The notes under the pieces: generated by a model
What the model was told of the DNA's origin: nothing
Databases searched by the model: none
The model's input: the letters and a program-made list of their open reading frames with translations, nothing else
Program-made: the position numbers and the translations under genes
Shown here: positions 4,853 to 9,619 of the stretch, in pieces
How the letters are laid out: each line of letters begins with the position of its first letter
How positions within the stretch are numbered: position 1 is the stretch's first letter
Assembly: GCA_035507475.1 (NCBI GenBank)
Contig: DATJOB010000446.1
Span: forward strand, 1-9,619
DNA length: 9,619 nt
Reading direction: 5' to 3'
Source of the DNA: DATARH01 sp035507475
GTDB lineage: Bacteria > Pseudomonadota > Alphaproteobacteria > ATCC43930 > CGMCC-115725

Positions 4853-7297
4853 GTGGCTGATTTCAAGATCGTTATCGCCGGCTCGGGGCCGGCCGGTTTG
4901 GCGGCCGCGGTACACGCGGCGAAGCGTGGCGTGCCGCACGTCCTGCTGGAGCGCACCGACCACCTCAACGACACGATCTACAAGTACCAGAAACGCAAGC
5001 TGGTCATGGCGACGCCCGACGAGCTGCCGCCGCAGCAGGGGCTGGAGCTCGACTTCAAGCAGGAATCGCGCGAAGAGGTCATCGACAGCTGGACCAATTC
5101 GGCGACCGAATCGGGCGCCAATATCCGCTATCGCGCCGAGGTCAACGCGATCACCGGCGAAGCGGGCAATTTCACCGTCGAGCTGACCGGCGGCGAGAAG
5201 CTCACCACCGAGTACGTGGTGCTGGCGATCGGCGTGCAGGGCAACCTCAACACGCTGCGCATCCCCGGCGCCGACGCCAAGGCGCCGGAGACCGACCGGC
5301 CGATGGTGCAGTACCAGCTCGACGACCCCGACGAATACCAGGGCGAGAAGATCGCGGTGATCGGGGTCGGCGACGCCGGCATCGAGAACGCGCTCGCGCT
5401 CGCCACCAACAACGAGATTTACCTGATCAACACCAGCGACGAGTTCCCGCGCGCCAAGCCAGCGAACCGCCAGCTGATCCTCGCCGCGATCAACAAGGAG
5501 CCCGACGAGCCGGGCTCGATCAACCACGTCAAGAACGTCAAGACCGAGGAGGTGCAGCCCGGCGTCCTGGTGCTGCGCAGCACCGACGGTGCGGTGGTCA
5601 ACGTGCCGTGCGACCGCGTCATCGCGCGCATCGGCGCGCAGCCGCCGAGCCGCTTCCTCGAGCGCTGCAACATCAAGACGAGCGGCCTGCCGCAGGTCTC
5701 CGAGACCTACGAATCGCAGATCAAGGGCCTCTACATCATCGGCGCGCTGGGCGGCTATCCGCTCATCAAGAACTGCCTCAACCAGGGGTTCGAGGTCGTC
5801 GAGTACATCCTCGGCAACCAGATCCCGCCGGCCGACGAGCCGCTGATCCAGGCGAAGCTGACGCCGGAGATCGTGCGCCTGCTCGACCCGGGCAAGAGCG
5901 CCATCACCGGCGCCGAGCTGATCGGCCACATCCAGGCGCGCGCGCCGATGTTCAGCCAGCTGCAGCCGGTGCAGGTGCGCGAATTCGTCATCCACGCCGG
6001 GCTCTACTACATGCAGCCCGGCGAGGTCGTGTTCGAGCGCGGCGATTCGACGAACTCGCTGTGGACGGTGCTCGACGGCGAGGTCGGCATCCGCATCAAT
6101 CCGACCAACCCGGAGGAGGTGGTGCGGCTCGGGCCGGGCCAGTTCTTCGGCGAGATGGGCCTCATCTCGGGGCGCAGGCGGACCGCGACGGTGGTCGCCA
6201 CCAAGGCGGCGCTGCTCTTCGAGGTCGACCGCAACACGATGCTGCGGCTCGAGCGCTCCGAGGCCTCGGTCAAGAAGGCGATCGAGGACGCCGCGGTGAT
6301 CCGCCAGATCAAGACGTTCCTGGCGCCGCATATCGACGACGACCTGCTGAGCGAGGTGGTGGCGACCGCGCAGGTCGTCTCGAAGAACCGCGACGAGGTG
6401 CTGATCACCGAAGGCGACACCGAGGACAACTCGGTCTACCTGATCCGCAAGGGGTCGGTCACGGTGTCGAAGAAGGTCGCCGGCAAGGACGTCGTGCTCA
6501 ACTACGTCGCCGCCGGAAACTATGTCGGCGAGATGGCGCTGCTGACCAACCAGCCGCGCATCGCGACGATCACCGCGGCGAGCACCACCGAGGCGATCCG
6601 CATCGACAGCTCGGTGTTCCGCAAGCTGCTCGACCGCGACCCCGCGCTCAGCAAGCGCGTCCAGGACGAGATCGAGAAGCGGGTGCGCGACCGCGACATC
6701 ATGCAGCGCAACGCCGAGGCGGGCGACCTTATCACCTTCCTCGTGCGCGAGGGCATGGGCGAAGGCACCGACGTGCTGCTGATCGACGAATCGCTCTGCG
6801 TGCGCTGCGACAATTGCGAGAAGGCCTGCGCCGAGACGCATCACGGGATCAGCCGGCTCAACCGCGAGGCCGGACCGACTTTCGCGATGGTCCACGTGCC
6901 GACCTCGTGCCGGCACTGCGAAGACCCGCATTGCATGACCGACTGCCCGCCCGATGCGATCCATCGCGCCGCCAATGGCGAGGTGTTCATCAACGACCAG
7001 TGCATCGGCTGCGGCAACTGCAAGAACTATTGCCCCTACGGCGTCATCCAGATGGCGGCGATGCCGGAGGAGAAGCCGAGCCTGTGGCGCTGGCTGCTGT
7101 TCGGCGCCGGCCCCGGCCCCGGTGAGGACAAGTCGCCGGAGGGGATGAAGCACCGGCACGGCTCGGCGCACGCGGTCAAGTGCGACATGTGCAAGGGGCT
7201 CGCCGGCCCGGCCTGCGTGCGCGCCTGCCCGACCGGCGCGGCGATCCGCGTCAACCCGGCGCAGTTCATCGAAGTCATGCGGCAGGCTCCGCGATGA
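4853..7297 (+). CDS. Flavoprotein - 2x cyclic-nucleotide-binding - 4x[4Fe-4S] ferredoxin fusion
   Basis: The 814-residue cytoplasmic protein fuses three modules. Residues 1 to about 325 are a YpdA/thioredoxin-reductase-like FAD/NAD(P)H oxidoreductase: FAD motif GSGPAG at 10-15, nucleotide motif GVGDAG at 171-176, and no CxxC disulfide. Two cyclic-nucleotide-binding domains follow (about 366-470 and 490-600), both with the phosphate-binding cassette intact: GE at 433-434 with R443, and GE at 559-560 with R569. Residues 641-805 are an HybA/DmsB/NrfC-like ferredoxin with four cysteine sets, C649/652/655/659, C686/689/694/698, C717/720/723/727 and C777/780/788/792, enough for four [4Fe-4S] clusters. 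The likely role is to pass electrons between NAD(P)H and the cytochrome b encoded next, gated by cAMP or cGMP; this is inference. The GTG start is chosen because the Rossmann strand begins at once; its GAGAAG ribosome site is close (three bases) and weak. No signal peptide or membrane helix is present. Confidence 0.93.
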   Translation: MADFKIVIAGSGPAGLAAAVHAAKRGVPHVLLERTDHLNDTIYKYQKRKLVMATPDELPPQQGLELDFKQESREEVIDSWTNSATESGANIRYRAEVNAITGEAGNFTVELTGGEKLTTEYVVLAIGVQGNLNTLRIPGADAKAPETDRPMVQYQLDDPDEYQGEKIAVIGVGDAGIENALALATNNEIYLINTSDEFPRAKPANRQLILAAINKEPDEPGSINHVKNVKTEEVQPGVLVLRSTDGAVVNVPCDRVIARIGAQPPSRFLERCNIKTSGLPQVSETYESQIKGLYIIGALGGYPLIKNCLNQGFEVVEYILGNQIPPADEPLIQAKLTPEIVRLLDPGKSAITGAELIGHIQARAPMFSQLQPVQVREFVIHAGLYYMQPGEVVFERGDSTNSLWTVLDGEVGIRINPTNPEEVVRLGPGQFFGEMGLISGRRRTATVVATKAALLFEVDRNTMLRLERSEASVKKAIEDAAVIRQIKTFLAPHIDDDLLSEVVATAQVVSKNRDEVLITEGDTEDNSVYLIRKGSVTVSKKVAGKDVVLNYVAAGNYVGEMALLTNQPRIATITAASTTEAIRIDSSVFRKLLDRDPALSKRVQDEIEKRVRDRDIMQRNAEAGDLITFLVREGMGEGTDVLLIDESLCVRCDNCEKACAETHHGISRLNREAGPTFAMVHVPTSCRHCEDPHCMTDCPPDAIHRAANGEVFINDQCIGCGNCKNYCPYGVIQMAAMPEEKPSLWRWLLFGAGPGPGEDKSPEGMKHRHGSAHAVKCDMCKGLAGPACVRACPTGAAIRVNPAQFIEVMRQAPR

Positions 7298-8235
7298 GCG
7301 TCAGCGACACCGCCGCCTACACGACCCGCGGCGGCCGGCTCGCCCGGCACGTCTCGTTCCTCGCCTACGACAATTTTCGCTATCTGAAGATCGCGCTGGC
7401 GGCGGTCGTCGTGGCGACGGTGCTCTACATCGCGGTGGTGCCCTATGCGGGGCGCTACGGCGGCGGCTGGGCCGGTTACACGCTGGGGACGGTGGGCGCG
7501 CTGCTGATCCTGTGGCTCACCTGGTTTGGCTACCGCAAGCGCACCTACAACCCGGAGCGCAAATACGTGCACGGCCACGGCGAGGCGGCGGCCGCCGCCG
7601 AGGCCCACCCGGAGGAAGATCCGAGCCGCCTCGCGCGCCGCCTTTCGGCGCATGTCTATCTCGGTCTCGCGCTGCTCGTCATCGCCACGCTGCACACCGC
7701 CTTCCATTTCGGCTGGAACATCCACACCCTTGCCTACACGCTGATGTGCATCGTCATCTTCAGCGGCATCTACGGCGTCTTCGCCTACGCGCACTATCCG
7801 CGGCTGATGACCGACAACCGCGAGAACCTGACGATGGGGCAGATGCTGGCGCGGATCGTCGCGGTCGACGCCGAGCTGCGCCGCGCCGCGCTGCCGCTCG
7901 ACGACGCCACCGCGGCGGCGATCCGCGGCGCGGTCGAGAACACGCCGGTCGGCGGCTCGATGTGGCGCCAGGCGTCGGGGCGCTATCCGTCATGCGGCAC
8001 CGCGCGGGCGCTCGCCTTTGTCGGAGCGCGCGGCGGCGCCCTCGCCAAGCTCGACGACGAAGCTTGGCGCCAGCTGCGCGCCAAGCTTGAGGAGAAGTCG
8101 ATCATCGTCGCCCAGCTGCGCCGCGACGTCCGCTACAAGGCGCTGATGGACGTTTGGCTCTATTTCCACGTGCCGCTGACCTTCGCGCTGATCGCGGCGC
8201 TTAGCGCGCACATCATCTCGATTTTCTTCCTGTAG
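7294..8235 (+). CDS. Five-helix di-haem cytochrome b-like membrane protein
   Basis: The 313-residue product has five predicted membrane helices, about 31-50, 58-79, 118-138, 146-166 and 288-312. Helix 3 carries H120 and H134, and helix 5 carries H292 and H306. Each pair is 14 residues apart, the spacing of the haem ligands in cytochrome b, and the two helices run parallel, so two haems b stacked across the membrane are expected (H120-H292 and H134-H306). The positive-inside rule (RKRTYNPERK after helix 2) puts the N-terminus, the His/Ala-rich loop 81-117 and a 120-residue hydrophilic loop (167-287) in the cytoplasm. The ATG overlaps the previous stop codon as ATGA, indicating translational coupling. 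It probably links the Fe-S protein to the periplasmic haem c protein. A longer frame from 7180 lies wholly within the preceding gene and is rejected. No named family is recognised with certainty. Confidence 0.87.
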   Translation: MSVSDTAAYTTRGGRLARHVSFLAYDNFRYLKIALAAVVVATVLYIAVVPYAGRYGGGWAGYTLGTVGALLILWLTWFGYRKRTYNPERKYVHGHGEAAAAAEAHPEEDPSRLARRLSAHVYLGLALLVIATLHTAFHFGWNIHTLAYTLMCIVIFSGIYGVFAYAHYPRLMTDNRENLTMGQMLARIVAVDAELRRAALPLDDATAAAIRGAVENTPVGGSMWRQASGRYPSCGTARALAFVGARGGALAKLDDEAWRQLRAKLEEKSIIVAQLRRDVRYKALMDVWLYFHVPLTFALIAALSAHIISIFFL

Positions 8236-8307
8236 CGCCCGAGTGCGTCGTGAGCGTGGTCATCCGCCCCCGACTGATCCCGAACCTGCGCTATCGCGGC
8301 GGGGCTT

Positions 8308-9619
8308 ATGGAGGTTGAGATCACCTTCCTCAGCCGCCGGGGAACCGCGGTAATGCGCCGGTCGCAGCGCGTCAGCGCGCTGCGCGTCGGGCTCGGCCGC
8401 GGCACCGACAACGAGGTGCCGCTCGCCGATATCCGCGTCGGGCTGCACGTCGCCGCGCTGGTGCCGCGCGACGGCGGGCTGGCGATCGAGCGGCTCGACA
8501 GCTCGCCGCTCGAGGTCAACGGCAGGCTGGTCGACACCGCCAGCCTCAAGCAGGGCGACGAGATCCGCATCGGCCCCTACCGGCTCGAAGTGCTGGAGCC
8601 GCCGGAGGGCTGCGACGGCGCGGTCCAGATCGAGCTGGTCCAGGCGGCCGCGGCGGCGGGCGACCACGGACCGGCGGCGCATATCGGCCTCGAGCACACC
8701 GGGGCGAGCAAGCGGCGCTATGCGTGGACCGGCTTCCTCGTCGTCGCGGTGGTCTGCCTCGCCGTCCCGATCATCGTCTTCAGCAGCGGCGCGATGCGGC
8801 CGTGGCAGAAGGGCGCGAAGAACCCGGTGGCGCCGCAGGTCATCGGGCTGTCGTGGAACGCCGGGGATTTTTCCAACGCGCACCGGTTCTTCGCCGCCGA
8901 CTGCAAGAGCTGCCACGAAGGCGGCTTCACCCGCGTCGCCGACAAGGCCTGCCTGGCGTGCCACGGCGACATCGGCAGCCATGTTCCGCACGGCGTCCAG
9001 CTCGGCTCGGTCGGGAAAAAGCTCAGCGAGGAGCGCTGCATCGCGTGCCATACCGAGCATCGCGGCATCGCCGGCAGCGTCGTGAGCTCCTCCGGGCTGT
9101 GCCTCGACTGCCACCGCGACCTCAAGGAGGCCGTGCCCGCCGCCGGCGTCAACGACGTCCACGGCTTCCCCAAGGGCCATCCGCAGTTCCGCGTGACGCT
9201 GGTCGCCGACGCCGCCAAGGGGACGACGCAGCGCGTCGAGCTCGGCTCGACCCCGCCGCCGATGGACCATCCGGGCCTCAAGTTCTCGCACGCCGCGCAT
9301 CTCGTGAAGGGCGGCTTCCCGGCGCTGCACTACAAGGAAATGGTCTGCGCCGACTGCCACGTCGCCGACCCGAGCGGCCGCACCTTCCTGCCGATCACCT
9401 ACAAGAACCAGTGCGAAAGCTGCCACGCGCTGACCTTCGACAAGGTCACGCTGCCGTGGCCCGACGCCAAGGTGCCGCATGGCGACGACACCGGGGTCAT
9501 CGCAACGGTGTGGAACTATTACGCCGGCGTCGCGCTGCAAGGCGGGCGGCCGGCGCCGGGCGCGCCGGCGAGCCCGCCGGTCGAGCGGCGCGGCGCGGGG
9601 ATGCCGCCGCCGGCGGCAA
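8308..9619 (+). CDS. FHA-like domain - membrane anchor - hexahaem cytochrome c (3' end outside window)
   Basis: The frame is open to the window edge and yields at least 437 residues. Residues 1 to about 97 resemble an FHA domain: GRGTDNEVPLAD at 30-41, a histidine at 47, EVNG at 69-72 and KQGDEIRIGPYRLEV at 81-95. The serine of the usual SxxH phosphothreonine pocket is not present. KRR then a hydrophobic helix (about 139-158) forms an N-in signal anchor. The exported part has six CxxCH haem c sites, C199, C215, C244, C265, C347 and C369. Extra histidines such as FSNAHRFF (188-195) and FSHAAHL (326-332) suggest bis-His ligation as in cytochrome c3/c7-type proteins. A Pro/Ala/Gly-rich stretch starts near 412. 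ATG 8308 is the only start codon after the in-frame stop at 8275; its ribosome site is weak. It follows the cytochrome b gene by 72 bp and is probably in the same operon, acting as the periplasmic electron carrier. Confidence 0.9.
   Translation, partial: MEVEITFLSRRGTAVMRRSQRVSALRVGLGRGTDNEVPLADIRVGLHVAALVPRDGGLAIERLDSSPLEVNGRLVDTASLKQGDEIRIGPYRLEVLEPPEGCDGAVQIELVQAAAAAGDHGPAAHIGLEHTGASKRRYAWTGFLVVAVVCLAVPIIVFSSGAMRPWQKGAKNPVAPQVIGLSWNAGDFSNAHRFFAADCKSCHEGGFTRVADKACLACHGDIGSHVPHGVQLGSVGKKLSEERCIACHTEHRGIAGSVVSSSGLCLDCHRDLKEAVPAAGVNDVHGFPKGHPQFRVTLVADAAKGTTQRVELGSTPPPMDHPGLKFSHAAHLVKGGFPALHYKEMVCADCHVADPSGRTFLPITYKNQCESCHALTFDKVTLPWPDAKVPHGDDTGVIATVWNYYAGVALQGGRPAPGAPASPPVERRGAGMPPPAA

Noticed and set aside
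4853..5830. Calling the flavin module thioredoxin reductase
   Set aside because: No CxxC redox pair is present in the module.
4769..7171. Minus-strand open frame of 800 codons opposite the flavoprotein fusion
   Set aside because: It is a GC-driven antisense shadow: His/Asp/Leu/Arg-rich low-information protein with no domain, while the plus strand has three recognisable modules.
7180..7293. N-terminal extension of the cytochrome b frame
   Set aside because: It overlaps the last Fe-S cysteine set of the upstream gene in another frame. The ATGA overlap at 7294 is the normal coupled start.
8260..9540. Minus-strand open frame of 426 codons opposite the haem c gene
   Set aside because: The plus-strand frame holds six CxxCH motifs and an FHA-like domain, and the antisense product has no recognisable feature.

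Overview
The window is GC-rich and densely coded. Gene content and style (tandem-CBS protein, GYD protein, an extra fumarase/ASL-family lyase, a multidomain redox operon) fit an alphaproteobacterium, possibly of the Rhizobiales or Rhodospirillales type. This placement is inferred from protein style, since no rRNA or tRNA is present. No insertion sequence, CRISPR array or RNA gene was seen.

Left part (1-4620): ordinary, loosely linked housekeeping or accessory genes. These are the tail of a membrane protein (ends at 99), a tandem-CBS protein and a GYD protein on the minus strand, a possible 42-residue membrane peptide on the plus strand ending in a 16-bp tandem repeat, a minus-strand lyase of the adenylosuccinate lyase/fumarase superfamily, a divergently transcribed histidine phosphatase, and a convergent seven-bladed beta-propeller lactonase-type protein. 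The lyase and phosphatase share an intergenic region with a perfect 14-bp palindrome.

Right part (4620-9619): the main interest. After a 233-bp divergent intergenic region with a Crp/FNR-like half-conserved box and a strong GC hairpin comes a plus-strand operon of three genes. Gene 1 (4853-7297) encodes one polypeptide with a YpdA/thioredoxin-reductase-like flavoprotein module, two cyclic-nucleotide-binding domains and a ferredoxin module with 16 cysteines for four [4Fe-4S] clusters. Gene 2 (7294-8235, 4-bp ATGA overlap) encodes a five-helix membrane protein with two pairs of histidines, each pair 14 residues apart, as expected for a di-heme cytochrome b. Gene 3 (8308 to beyond the window end) encodes a cytoplasmic FHA-like domain, one membrane anchor and a periplasmic region with six CxxCH haem c motifs.

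Read together, the operon looks like a complete transmembrane electron wire: NAD(P)H, FAD, four Fe-S clusters, two haems b, at least six haems c. Its cytoplasmic face also carries two cyclic-nucleotide sensors and an FHA-like domain. The domain composition is seen in the sequence. The electron path, its direction and its control by signalling are inferences. The final partner or terminal acceptor is not in the window.
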